Source: Nostoc sp. UHCC 0702
GTDB taxonomy: Bacteria > Cyanobacteriota > Cyanobacteriia > Cyanobacteriales > Nostocaceae
NCBI GenBank assembly: GCA_017164015.1
Contig: CP071065.1
Span: 620,001-684,000, forward strand
Reading direction: 5' to 3'
Length of the DNA: 64,000 nt
The translations under genes were made by a program, and so were the position numbers. The stretch's first letter is position 1; every line of letters starts with the position of its first letter. Positions 1-7,724 of the stretch are shown piece after piece. The notes under the pieces were generated by a model. It searched no databases. It saw only the letters and a program-made list of their open reading frames with translations, and had not been told where the DNA came from.

Positions 1-1
1 T

Positions 2-1831
2 GCACAGATATGGTTTGCTGAACCTTGCATTTCCCATCTTGCCGCTTGGTTAGCAATTTTAGTGCCACAAGAGTATAAACCTTTTGAGCAAGTATGGCAG
101 CAACAGTTTAAGGAACATGAGTTAGCAACTTATTACCAGACTGAAGATAAATTGTTGCTTTTGCGTCGCTGGTTAGGCATTGCAGAACCAGTTTTGAACG
201 ACATCGGTAAATATCCTTTACCAGTTCCCGACTCCCTTAGCCAAGAGTTTGACCGTTACTGGGAACAACTCATCTCCCGCACTGAAGGTAAAGTTTTGGA
301 TACTCTAACGCCTACGAACCAAGTAGGCATAGAACGAATAGCCAATTGTGCTTACAAAGTTTTTGGCAATCGACCTAACTTAATTAATCGGGCAAGGGAA
401 GCCAAAGTTACCCCCTATCTCAGCTATCAGCAACAGCAAGAATTAAGCCTTAACCAACCTCCACCCCAACCCCAACCTCTAGCTTTAGATGCTACTCCTC
501 AGCAAGCTTTAGTTTGGGCAACAAAAGATTACCTGCCTTTCCGTCGCTGGGAAATTATCAAGCAACCTGCTGCACCAAAAATTAGTGAGAGTTTGGCGGA
601 TAGCTTTATTCAGTGGATACTCCAACACTACCCCCAGATGCAAGTAGACTCTGTAGAAAATTCCTACCTCAACTACAGCGTTGCCTCAAAAGTACAAAAT
701 CTTTGCCAAGAAAGTGCTGTGCTTTGGGTTGTGGTCGATGGCTTGGGATGGTTAGATCACTTAGAACTGTTATCTTTACTAACAAATAATTACAAACTCG
801 CTGTAGAAACTGCGATCGCACCTCGCTTTAGCATCCTACCCACTAAAACAGAATACGCTAAATGGAGCTTATATGCTCAACTGTTGCCTAATGATTCTGC
901 TTGGGTTGCTGATGCTGGCAAAGCGTTTGTCAAAATGGGCATGGGTAAACGTTATACAGATGGACAAGTTGACAGACTCTACAGCGCTTTGAGAAAAAAG
1001 ACACATCAGTTATATTGCTGGGATACAGATGAGTTCGATAGTCTTTATCACAATCAAAAAGATTGGCAGAGTCTTTACGAACTTGACCGTCCCCACACCC
1101 TAGAAGGCATAGCCAAGAAAATTGATTACTGTTTGCAACAATACCCCAACCCGGAAGCACTGAGAATCGTGATTGCCAGCGACCACGGTCAGATGATGGG
1201 TACTTCCGAGAAAATCACCCATTGTCCCCCAGGACTGGAACCTAAAGGAAGGATGGCCATTGGTAAAACTGATGATAGCAGGTTTGTGGTTTTAGAAGGC
1301 GATCGCTACAGTCTTCCCCACGATATTAGTATTGTTAAAAATTCCGCTAGCTTAAGTTCTTTCAGCTACACTAGCAATAAAAAAATTATCGGTTCTCACG
1401 GTGGATTATTTCCGGAAGAAGTTGTGGTTGGTGTATCTATCCTACGAAAATCTATTCAACGTCTTCCTGTGCTAGTTTCCTGCTTGGGTGAAGGTAAACC
1501 CAAACAATCAGGAGAACTAGAAATTACTATTGATAATCCTAACTCAGTGCCGCTAACAAATCTTTGTCTATATATTCAGGAATTGCCTGTTTTTAAAGAA
1601 GGAAAATTATTAGAAGAAGAAATTCCAGGTTCTGAACGGTGTAGTTTCAAAATAATCATTCCCGAAGTGCCGGAATTGCCACCAAATAAAGGAAATAATC
1701 TCTTACTATCTGGTGAATTAACTTTTAAATTTGCCGATGCTGAAACTGCAAGTGTTACCTTAGTTACTGAATCTCAAATCACCATCAAGCAAATATTTAG
1801 TAGTGGATTTAATATAAATGAATTTTTATGA
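2..1831 (+). CDS. pglZ: PglZ-domain protein of a BREX-type system (5' end cut by window)
   Basis: PglZ proteins are alkaline-phosphatase-superfamily members found in BREX phage-defence systems. Counting from the GTG at 62, the metal-binding VVVDGLGW motif has its Asp at about 226, a Thr-rich FSILPTKTEY stretch lies near 257-266, and SDHGQ (Asp/His) lies near 373-377, in the order usual for the superfamily. The frame is open without a stop back to base 2 with protein-like sequence, so the GTG at 62 is probably internal and the gene begins left of the window. The stop overlaps the next gene by 14 bases, which indicates translational coupling with brxL. BREX loci usually carry a large BrxC/PglY ATPase upstream of pglZ; that position is outside the window. 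The family call is confident; the molecular role of PglZ is not settled. Confidence 0.85.
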   Translation, partial: AQIWFAEPCISHLAAWLAILVPQEYKPFEQVWQQQFKEHELATYYQTEDKLLLLRRWLGIAEPVLNDIGKYPLPVPDSLSQEFDRYWEQLISRTEGKVLDTLTPTNQVGIERIANCAYKVFGNRPNLINRAREAKVTPYLSYQQQQELSLNQPPPQPQPLALDATPQQALVWATKDYLPFRRWEIIKQPAAPKISESLADSFIQWILQHYPQMQVDSVENSYLNYSVASKVQNLCQESAVLWVVVDGLGWLDHLELLSLLTNNYKLAVETAIAPRFSILPTKTEYAKWSLYAQLLPNDSAWVADAGKAFVKMGMGKRYTDGQVDRLYSALRKKTHQLYCWDTDEFDSLYHNQKDWQSLYELDRPHTLEGIAKKIDYCLQQYPNPEALRIVIASDHGQMMGTSEKITHCPPGLEPKGRMAIGKTDDSRFVVLEGDRYSLPHDISIVKNSASLSSFSYTSNKKIIGSHGGLFPEEVVVGVSILRKSIQRLPVLVSCLGEGKPKQSGELEITIDNPNSVPLTNLCLYIQELPVFKEGKLLEEEIPGSERCSFKIIIPEVPELPPNKGNNLLLSGELTFKFADAETASVTLVTESQITIKQIFSSGFNINEFL

Positions 1832-3269
1832 AGCGATAACCTACAATAACGATTTTGTTCGTGAGGTTTTCGGTAATCTCTGTATTGATAAAACTAGACT
1901 GCCATCCAGTGGACTAAGTTCTATTGGTTTACCTAGCTTTGTTGCTGAATGGCTGCTAGATAAAATTGTCCCTGGTACAGGAACACTCACATCAATAGAA
2001 TTAGAAACAGTCAATAAATTTATTAAAAAAGCATTTCCCCGCAAAGATGACCGTAACGAAATTATTTTTGACCTGACTCAAGGAGAAATACGAAAACTCA
2101 TTGCCTTAATGCAAGTACGCATTAAATTAGAACAGGGAGGACGAGTAATTCCTGAACCATTGGCACAAATTCCCGCACTGAATTTAACTGAATGCAGCAT
2201 TGCTACTGATATTGTAGAACATTATAAAATACTTTTACGCCAAGGAATCTGGGGCAAAATTACTCTGGCTATGCTGCCTGAAGGCAAAGTAGAAGTGATG
2301 GATTTTGAACCCTTCCAATGTTCGCAAGTTGATTTGCAAGGTTATGCTGAATGTCGGTCAAAATTTAATACACAACAATGGCGAGATTTAATATTTTGCT
2401 CAATGGGTTTTAATCCCCAGCATCCGAATTATGACCAAGAAGCAAAAACATGGATATTGGCTAGGTTGCTATCATTGGTAGAGTCCAATTATCATGTAAT
2501 AGAACTAGCTCCTAAAGGCACTGGTAAAAGCTTCTTTTTTGAAAATATTAGTAGTAAAATTACTTTAATTAGCGGTGGTAAAGTTACTCCTGCACAGTTG
2601 TTTATCAACGGTAGAACTAAAGAAGTTGGATTACTCGGTCGTCATGAAGTTGTAGTTCTAGATGAAGTTCAAAGTTTAACTTTCGATAATCCTGAAGAGG
2701 TAATTGGGCCACTGAAAAATTATCTTGCTAGCGGTCGTTATAATCGTTCTGGTTTTGCAGATATTTCTAGTGATTGCGGGTTAGTGATGCTGGCTAATAT
2801 CGAATTAGATGAACAATTACAACCACGTAATGAAGATAATTTAATTGCTAATTTGCCTAAGTTTTTTGCTGAAACTGCATTATTAGACCGATTATCTGGG
2901 ATTATCCCTGGTTGGAAAATTCCTAAGTTTCAAAGAGAAATGGTAGCTTGTCAAGTTGGTTTAAAAATGGATTTTTTTGGTGAAGTATTGCTGTCTCTAC
3001 GCCAAGATAATCGCTTCATGTCTTACGTACAACAGCATACTCACTTTCAAAAAAATGTGACGATTCGTGACCAAAATGCTATCCTCAAATCAGCATCAGG
3101 TTTTTTAAAAATTCTCTATCCTCATTTAGAATTAACATTAATGGATTACGAGCGTGATTGCCTAGAACCTGCTTGTAAACTACGCCAAGCTATCCGGAAT
3201 TCACTATATTATCTTGATGATGAATTTAGGCAGCTTGGTAGAGAAATTTATGTGGAAGCAAAGTCATAA
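1818..3269 (+). CDS. brxL: BrxL-like AAA+ protein, short form
   Basis: A 483-aa AAA+ ATPase that I recognise as the BREX 'Lon protease-like' protein BrxL. A long N-terminal region precedes Walker A (APKGTGKS, residues 231-238) and Walker B (VVVLDEVQ, about 278-285), followed by a conserved DRLSGIIPGW segment. The protein ends soon after the ATPase region. BrxL proteins such as the E. coli one are about 680 aa with a C-terminal Lon-like domain, so this is the short form and I see no room for a protease domain. It starts inside the end of pglZ (14-bp overlap), so the two are co-translated. Its stop overlaps the stop of the convergent mazF-like gene by six bases. Confidence 0.8.
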   Translation: MNFYEAITYNNDFVREVFGNLCIDKTRLPSSGLSSIGLPSFVAEWLLDKIVPGTGTLTSIELETVNKFIKKAFPRKDDRNEIIFDLTQGEIRKLIALMQVRIKLEQGGRVIPEPLAQIPALNLTECSIATDIVEHYKILLRQGIWGKITLAMLPEGKVEVMDFEPFQCSQVDLQGYAECRSKFNTQQWRDLIFCSMGFNPQHPNYDQEAKTWILARLLSLVESNYHVIELAPKGTGKSFFFENISSKITLISGGKVTPAQLFINGRTKEVGLLGRHEVVVLDEVQSLTFDNPEEVIGPLKNYLASGRYNRSGFADISSDCGLVMLANIELDEQLQPRNEDNLIANLPKFFAETALLDRLSGIIPGWKIPKFQREMVACQVGLKMDFFGEVLLSLRQDNRFMSYVQQHTHFQKNVTIRDQNAILKSASGFLKILYPHLELTLMDYERDCLEPACKLRQAIRNSLYYLDDEFRQLGREIYVEAKS

Positions 3270-3614
3270 ACCTAAACAGTAGCGAACCGCAGTTTCAACT
3301 TCTATCATTTTGGACTCAGCAAGCTTGCCAGATGGTTCAGCCGGAAAGCGATTTGGATCTAATGAACGAATTTGAAAACATAAAAAGACTGTTTCTTGTG
3401 GCAATCCACTACCACTTGGAGATACTCTTATATTAGTTGGATAATCGTGCTTAATATTTGTTCCTTTCGTACCGACAACGACAGTTACAACCAAAGGTAA
3501 TTGATTGATAGCGTCTATAGATAGCACTAAAACTGGTCGTGTTCCTGCTTGTTCTCGCCCCTGCACCGGATTAAGATTGATAAAATAAATTTGTCCTCTC
3601 TCGATACTCACCAC
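3264..3614 (-). CDS. MazF/PemK-family toxin (endoribonuclease)
   Basis: A 116-aa protein with the MazF/PemK signature: an N-terminal RGQIYFINLNPVQGREQAGTRPVLVLS block (the G-x-E-Q-x-G-x-R-P-V-L-V core) and the usual small beta-barrel length. Members cleave single-stranded mRNA at short motifs and are held inactive by an antitoxin. The gene is preceded 11 bp upstream by a small gene (3626-3874) that is the likely antitoxin. It is convergent with brxL and overlaps its stop by six bases. Whether the pair guards the defence island or is only a passenger is inference. Confidence 0.85.
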   Translation of the reverse strand: MVSIERGQIYFINLNPVQGREQAGTRPVLVLSIDAINQLPLVVTVVVGTKGTNIKHDYPTNIRVSPSGSGLPQETVFLCFQIRSLDPNRFPAEPSGKLAESKMIEVETAVRYCLGL

Positions 3615-3625
3615 TTTTTTAAACC

Positions 3626-3874
3626 CTATTGTAAATCATCCATTTCTGTAACACCAAATTCATTATTGATAGAGGCAATTTCTGTCTGTATATCTAAATC
3701 ATTAGCCATTGCAGCTAGTTGTTTATTCATATATTTAACATCAGTTAATTTATCTGATATTTGCTTTTTTTCTTGCACTTGTCTTGTCATAAGTTTTAAT
3801 AGCCATTCTAGTTCTTCTAATGACAAAGCACGTAGTTCACGCTCTATTTTTAGTAAATGTGGTGAGTTCATCAT
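3626..3874 (-). CDS. probable antitoxin partner of the MazF-like toxin
   Basis: An 82-aa acidic, mostly helical protein just upstream of the mazF-like gene on the same strand (11-bp gap). The spacing, size and order (antitoxin before toxin) fit a toxin-antitoxin operon. The N-terminal half (SPHLLKIERELRALSLEELEWLLKLM) looks amphipathic; the acidic C-terminal tail (EFGVTEMDDLQ) could occupy the MazF groove. I do not recognise a named antitoxin DNA-binding fold, so the call rests mainly on position. It lies 61 bp after the end of dndD on the same strand, so the pair could be transcribed with the dnd genes. Confidence 0.65.
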   Translation of the reverse strand: MMNSPHLLKIERELRALSLEELEWLLKLMTRQVQEKKQISDKLTDVKYMNKQLAAMANDLDIQTEIASINNEFGVTEMDDLQ

Positions 3875-3935
3875 TGCTTATCTACTTTCCAAGGGTCGTT
3901 ATATATATTGTAAATATCTTTTTTAGACGATATGA

Positions 3936-5924
3936 TTACCAAAAATATTGATTTTCTACTACTGTTGTTTGGCGGGTGGTGGAGTCATATTTGAGGAGGT
4001 ATTCGCGGGCGATCGCTTCATTAGTTCTGAGTGTTTCTACTTCTTTTTTGCCGATTTCTGTGTCGGTGGATAGCAGAATTACTTGATGGCTGGCGGATGG
4101 AAAGTAGCGTTCAACTAGGTTGCTGCGGTGGGAGGAGTCGAGTCTGCCGAGGGGTGTGTCTATTGCTACTGGTAGGCGACGGCCGGAGACTCTGGCTAAA
4201 CCCCAAAGGAAAGCGATCGCTAGGAGTTGTTTTTCGCCGGCTGACAGGCGATGTTTGGGAACGAGTTGACCATTTAAGTCATAAAGGGAAAGGCTGAATG
4301 TATTGGTGTCAATGGCGATGCGATGCACTAAATCAGATTTGTGCAGCAGGTAGCGGAAGCACTCTGTAACATCGATTTCTAGTTTGTTAAGTTTTCTCAG
4401 GGTTAATTTTTCCCGAAAGATTTTTAGTGTATTTTGAACTTTACCAGCAGACGCAATAATATGTTCGTAGTTTTTGCGGTCAAGATTTTGCTTAGTATAT
4501 TCTTGTAAGTCTTTCTTAATATTTTTAATCTCAGCGTCCAATTCATCACAGCGGCGTTTAGCAACTTCGCTCTTCTGTTTAATTTCAGCAACTTTATTTT
4601 GTGCTGCTTCTAGTGCATCTACTAACTGTTTATAAGCTTCCGGTTCGGCTGCTGTTTGGATTTGTCTTTCTAGTGTGATAATTTCTTCTTCTTTATTTTG
4701 AAGAATATTTATTTGCTGTTTAGCAATATTTTTAAAATTCTGTAAATAATAGAAAATATTACCTAATTGACTCAACGTTTCGGCATCAGCTAATAACCAA
4801 GATTCTTCCGCTTGGATAAAACTTGCTCGTAATGTTTCTTCATCTTGTGCTAAAAACACTTTGATTTTTTCTACATGTTCTTCTGAAATACCTACTTGAC
4901 TAATCCAACTCAGTAAACGTTGATCTCTCTGAGTTAATAAATCACTTGCTACTTGTGCCTGTTGAATGCGAAACTCTCTTTCTCCCTGTCTTTGCGCTTG
5001 AGTAAGTAAATTTTCAATCAAAGCTAAGGGTAAAATATCGGCTGCTAATTCGCACATTCCCTGACGTGCTTGTTCTACCTCAGCAGTCTTTTGCTTTTGC
5101 TGTAATTCTAATTGATTGCGTTCCGCCGCAATTTTACCACCTTCGGAAACAAATTTATCAAATTTTTCTTGTTTTTCTGTTTCGGCTTTTTGTAAATCAA
5201 TTTTTAATTTTTCTAGCTGATTATTGGTAATTTCATATTCATTTTGTTGCTGTTTGAGTTTTTCTTCAATTTCCTCTAAATCTGCTAAATCTTTACTATC
5301 AGCCAGTTCTTTGCGTTTGCGGTTGACTAAAATTTCGATATCAACTGCTAAACGTTCCGCTAATTCTAAACCCAAAAGTCCGCGAATTGCATCTACTAAA
5401 ATCGGTGGAGGTACTTCTTGTTCTGCAAGTTCTTTAACCTGTTCACCATCAAAGAGAAATAAATTAGAAATTCCTAACGGTAGGAGATTTTCAATATACT
5501 CATCCCAGATATTAACTAAAGCTGTGTCTAGCCATTCTTGAGCATCTAAAATACCCAAGTGGTCTTTACCGTCTTTAGGATTTTTTTCCCAAGTCCGCAC
5601 GACACGATACTTTACTGGTTTGTCGTTTTCAATGTGTTCAAAAACCAATTCAACACGAGTTTTCTTTATTGGATCAGCATGGCTATTAACGCATTGTGTG
5701 AGAAAATCGCTATAGCTTAAATTGTTACGGGTAGAACATTGGGCACGATGTCCATAAAGTGCGAGACGAATAGCATCCATAAGGGTAGTTTTTCCCCCAC
5801 CATTCATCCCACCTAATAGGATTATTGGACAAGAATTTTCTTCATCAATTTTGGGGTCAAGGTTAATAACCTGACGACCACAGTAAGGGCCAAAGTTTTC
5901 TAGTACTAGTTCCAGAAATATCAT
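3936..5924 (-). CDS. dndD: DNA phosphorothioation protein DndD (SMC-like ATPase)
   Basis: A 662-aa SMC/Rad50-like ATPase matching DndD of the DNA phosphorothioation (sulfur modification) pathway. The N-terminus FLELVLENFGPYCG is followed by Walker A GMNGGGKT (about 39-46), the conserved LFLFDGEQVKELAE segment, long central coiled coils (about 200-480), an LSAGEKQLLA signature and a Walker B IDTPLGRLD near the C-terminus. DndD is thought to drive DNA structural changes while DndC delivers sulfur. The gene starts with ATG at 5924. In canonical loci dndC precedes dndD and dndE follows. Here a RAYT element, tandem repeats and a regulator lie between dndC and dndD, and an antitoxin gene stands where dndE would be expected. 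Confidence 0.88.
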   Translation of the reverse strand: MIFLELVLENFGPYCGRQVINLDPKIDEENSCPIILLGGMNGGGKTTLMDAIRLALYGHRAQCSTRNNLSYSDFLTQCVNSHADPIKKTRVELVFEHIENDKPVKYRVVRTWEKNPKDGKDHLGILDAQEWLDTALVNIWDEYIENLLPLGISNLFLFDGEQVKELAEQEVPPPILVDAIRGLLGLELAERLAVDIEILVNRKRKELADSKDLADLEEIEEKLKQQQNEYEITNNQLEKLKIDLQKAETEKQEKFDKFVSEGGKIAAERNQLELQQKQKTAEVEQARQGMCELAADILPLALIENLLTQAQRQGEREFRIQQAQVASDLLTQRDQRLLSWISQVGISEEHVEKIKVFLAQDEETLRASFIQAEESWLLADAETLSQLGNIFYYLQNFKNIAKQQINILQNKEEEIITLERQIQTAAEPEAYKQLVDALEAAQNKVAEIKQKSEVAKRRCDELDAEIKNIKKDLQEYTKQNLDRKNYEHIIASAGKVQNTLKIFREKLTLRKLNKLEIDVTECFRYLLHKSDLVHRIAIDTNTFSLSLYDLNGQLVPKHRLSAGEKQLLAIAFLWGLARVSGRRLPVAIDTPLGRLDSSHRSNLVERYFPSASHQVILLSTDTEIGKKEVETLRTNEAIAREYLLKYDSTTRQTTVVENQYFW

Positions 5925-5952
5925 TTATTTTATTGGCGGTTTATATAATACC

Positions 5953-6093
5953 GGGCGAATGGAATTCGCAGCTACACAGGCGAAGTCCGCCTGCACGGAC
6001 TAACGAAAAATAAAGGGTTTTGGACTCACGAAGATAAAATTTCCGGCGAATGAAATTCGCGGCTAAACAGGCGAAGTCCGCGCAGACGGACTA
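5953..6093. repeat. two REP-like palindromic repeats
   Basis: Two related copies, about 5953-6002 and 6043-6093, share GGCGAATG(G/A)AATTCGC, then GCTA(C/A)ACAGGCGAAGTCCGC and end ACGGACTA. Each can fold on the GCGAAT/AATTCGC arms and on the GTCCGC/ACGGAC arms. They lie between dndD and the RAYT gene, which fits REP elements mobilised by RAYT transposases. The copies beyond the other end of the RAYT gene are of a different subtype. Confidence 0.75.
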
Positions 6094-6116
6094 ATACTAA
6101 TTATAAAATAACTAGA

Positions 6117-6530
6117 TTAATTAGAAGTAGGTTCCCAAGCGGTAATGATTGATTTTTGACTATGGTGTATAGCCTGATTTCTGATATAATGAGCTACATT
6201 GTCAATAGCATCATGACTAACCGTAAAAGCTCCATAGCTACCTTGCCATTTGAAAAATTCACTTGGTTTAACCTCGTGAGTAATGAAATGTGAGGAACTT
6301 CCCTTAATTTGTTTAATCAAGTCAGATATGCTTAGAGTTGGCGGAAAACTTGTTAATAAATGAACATGATCTTCAACCCCACCAATTGAAATGACGGTGC
6401 ATTTTAACTGTTGACACTCCTGAATAATTGCTGCATAAACTAACTTCTGAATATCAGGTGTAATCAGTGGCAATCTATCCCAGGTTCCCCAGACATAATG
6501 TAAATACAGTTGCGTGAAATTTGACCTCAT
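6117..6530 (-). CDS. REP-associated tyrosine transposase (RAYT, Y1/IS200-like)
   Basis: A 137-aa Y1-transposase-fold protein. The HUH motif appears as VEDHVHLL, the N-terminus has YLHYVWGTWDR, and a tyrosine that can serve as the nucleophile lies in VAHYIRNQ. Y1 enzymes cut and rejoin single-stranded DNA at hairpins. The protein is single-domain with no TnpB partner, and REP-like hairpins surround it, so I call it a RAYT rather than an insertion sequence transposase. Its start codon and first eight codons lie inside the first unit of a 98-bp tandem array. The insertion separates dndD from dndC. Confidence 0.8.
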   Translation of the reverse strand: MRSNFTQLYLHYVWGTWDRLPLITPDIQKLVYAAIIQECQQLKCTVISIGGVEDHVHLLTSFPPTLSISDLIKQIKGSSSHFITHEVKPSEFFKWQGSYGAFTVSHDAIDNVAHYIRNQAIHHSQKSIITAWEPTSN

Positions 6531-6899
6531 TTATCTTGAACCCGCGCAGGCGGGTTTCGTCTGTGTAGCCGCGATTTCTAATCGCCAGGTATTTTTTATA
6601 GGGTCAGTTGCGTGAAATTTGACCTCATTTATCTTGAACCCGCGCAGGCGGGTTTCGTCTGTGTAGCCGCGATTTCTAATCGCCAGGTATTTTTTATAGG
6701 GTCAGTTGCGTGAAATTTGACCTCATTTATCTTGAACCCGCGCAGGCGGGTTTCGTCTGTGTAGCCGCGATTTCTAATCGCCAGGTATTTTTTATAGGGT
6801 CAGTTGCGTGAAATTTGACCTCATTTTATCTTGAACCCGCGCAGGCGGGTTTCGTCTGTGTAGCCGCGATTTCTAATCGCCAGGTATTTTTTATAGGGT
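6507..6899. repeat. 98-bp tandem repeat, four units
   Basis: Four head-to-tail units start at 6507, 6605, 6703 and 6801. The first three are 98 bp; the last is 99 bp, with one extra T. On inspection they are otherwise nearly identical. Each holds, on the minus strand, the RAYT start region (ATGAGGTCAAATTTCACGCA) and upstream of it a REP hairpin with CCCGCGCAGGCGGG and GCGATTTCTAATCGC arms. In the three extra units the RAYT frame stops after about ten codons. There are no unique spacers, so this is not a CRISPR array. It ends at a short unique stretch before the next gene. Confidence 0.95.
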
Positions 6900-6925
6900 G
6901 TGCATTGCCCACCCTACCATATTAG

Positions 6926-7180
6926 TTAGGTTCTTAGAATGTATCGCACTAAAATACTCATAAATTCGCCAGGGTTGGAACTAGGTAATAGAGGACTCCA
7001 TTCGTTAACTTGTGCAAAACCGAGTTTGTACAAGGTGAGAATTGTGCTGTTGACACCTGTTTTAGAACCAAAAATTACCACTCTCACAGGTTCTCTGCTT
7101 GATGTTATTTCTGCGGGGGTGCTGGAGGAAATAGACGGCGTAGGGGTTGGAAAGGCATTAGCCAAAAAGCTTGTAGTCAT
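6926..7180 (-). CDS. small hypothetical protein with Pro/Ser-rich N-terminus
   Basis: An 84-aa frame with a Pro/Ser/Thr-rich N-terminal third (PTPTPSISSSTPAEITSS) followed by a compact region (EPVRVVIFGSKTGVNSTILTLYKLGF) and a C-terminus WSPLLPSSNPGEFMSILVRYI that looks like a folded domain. I think I have met similar short proteins in cyanobacteria but cannot name a family. The opposite strand is also open over much of the same DNA (6939-7280), so the strand choice is a judgement based on composition. Its start faces the XRE regulator gene across two palindromes, which suggests shared divergent control. Confidence 0.5.
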   Translation of the reverse strand: MTTSFLANAFPTPTPSISSSTPAEITSSREPVRVVIFGSKTGVNSTILTLYKLGFAQVNEWSPLLPSSNPGEFMSILVRYILRT

Positions 7181-7211
7181 TGGGATTTATCTGTTTGTTG
7201 GTAAGATGCGA

Positions 7212-7265
7212 TGTTACCGATGGGTAACATTACTATCTTACACGTTCTGTTACCTAACGGTAACA
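7212..7265. promoter_or_regulatory. pair of 18-bp palindromic operators
   Basis: Two perfect-arm palindromes of the form TGTTACC-N4-GGTAACA lie at 7212-7229 and 7248-7265, 36 bp centre to centre. They occupy the space between the divergent small gene (start 7180) and the XRE regulator gene (start 7302). The arms are seen directly. Binding by the XRE protein is inferred from position and from the habit of such regulators to control their own promoters. Confidence 0.75.
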
Positions 7266-7280
7266 TTTACTCAGTTATGA

Positions 7281-7301
7281 GCCTTTGACACAATCAAAGG
7301 C
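7281..7301 (+). promoter_or_regulatory. hairpin abutting the XRE start codon
   Basis: GCCTTTGA (7281-7288), a 5-nt loop, and TCAAAGGC (7294-7301) form a perfect 8-bp stem that ends one base before the ATG at 7302. No Shine-Dalgarno sequence is visible upstream of the ATG. The stem would cover the ribosome landing site. It could act as a translational control element or as a third protein-binding palindrome. Confidence 0.55.
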
Positions 7302-7541
7302 ATGGGAAAAGCAGGAAAAGCGATAAAACGGGTGTTGGAAACTTATGGCATTAGCCAAAACAAGTTAGCTGTGACAATGGGAACAGGAAGACCAAACGTT
7401 CACCGGTGGGTGAATGAGATTAGAGATCCTGTTGCTGAGACAGTGTTAGAAATTCGCAATGCGCTGAAAAAAATTAATCCAGCAGCGGCGGAAGAGTTTA
7501 TTAGGCTGTATTTGGAAGATTCTACAGAGGATGATAATTGA
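7302..7541 (+). CDS. XRE-family HTH transcriptional regulator
   Basis: A 79-aa protein that is almost entirely a Cro/C1-type helix-turn-helix: GISQNKLAVTMGTGRPNVHRWVNEIRDPVAETVLEIRNAL. An acidic tail (YLEDSTEDDN) follows. Such small regulators commonly control toxin-antitoxin or defence genes and often themselves. Two TGTTACC-N4-GGTAACA palindromes lie just upstream and a hairpin abuts the ATG. The gene sits inside the dnd locus, convergent with dndC, so it may regulate part of the defence island; that is inference. Confidence 0.8.
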   Translation: MGKAGKAIKRVLETYGISQNKLAVTMGTGRPNVHRWVNEIRDPVAETVLEIRNALKKINPAAAEEFIRLYLEDSTEDDN

Positions 7542-7551
7542 TATCTTCCAC

Positions 7552-7724
7552 CAGGCGATTAAAAATCGCGGCTACACAGACAAAACCCGCCTGCGCGGGT
7601 TTCAAACTCTTGATTTTGTCTTAGTCCGCGTAGGCGGACTTTGCTTGTATAGCCAAGCCACTGCGTTGGGCGGCTTTGCCGACTTGAAGCATGTGGCGCG
7701 CGATTTTTAATCGCCAAGGCTAGG
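7552..7724. repeat. REP-like hairpin cluster overlapping the end of dndC
   Basis: Nested palindromes: GGCGATTAAAAATCGC at the left, CCCGCCTGCGCGGG, TCCGCGTAGGCGGA, and GCGATTTTTAATCGCC at the right. The arms and the GCTACACAGAC(A/G)AAACCCGC core match the subtype found in the 98-bp array near 6540-6900. The right end lies inside the last codons of dndC, so the extreme C-terminus of DndC is repeat-encoded. Confidence 0.75.

Noticed and set aside
62..1831. GTG at 62 as the true pglZ start
   Set aside because: The frame is open with protein-like residues back to base 2, so the gene very probably begins left of the window.
3626..3874. Small protein after dndD as a DndE
   Set aside because: The sequence and length do not resemble DndE, and it directly precedes a MazF-like toxin as an antitoxin would.
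6507..6899. Regularly spaced 98-bp repeats as a CRISPR array
   Set aside because: The units are contiguous and alike over their whole length, with no unique spacers, and contain the RAYT start.
6939..7280. 113-aa plus-strand frame opposite the small gene at 6926-7180
   Set aside because: It runs through both operator palindromes and ends just before the XRE gene; the minus-strand frame has more convincing composition.
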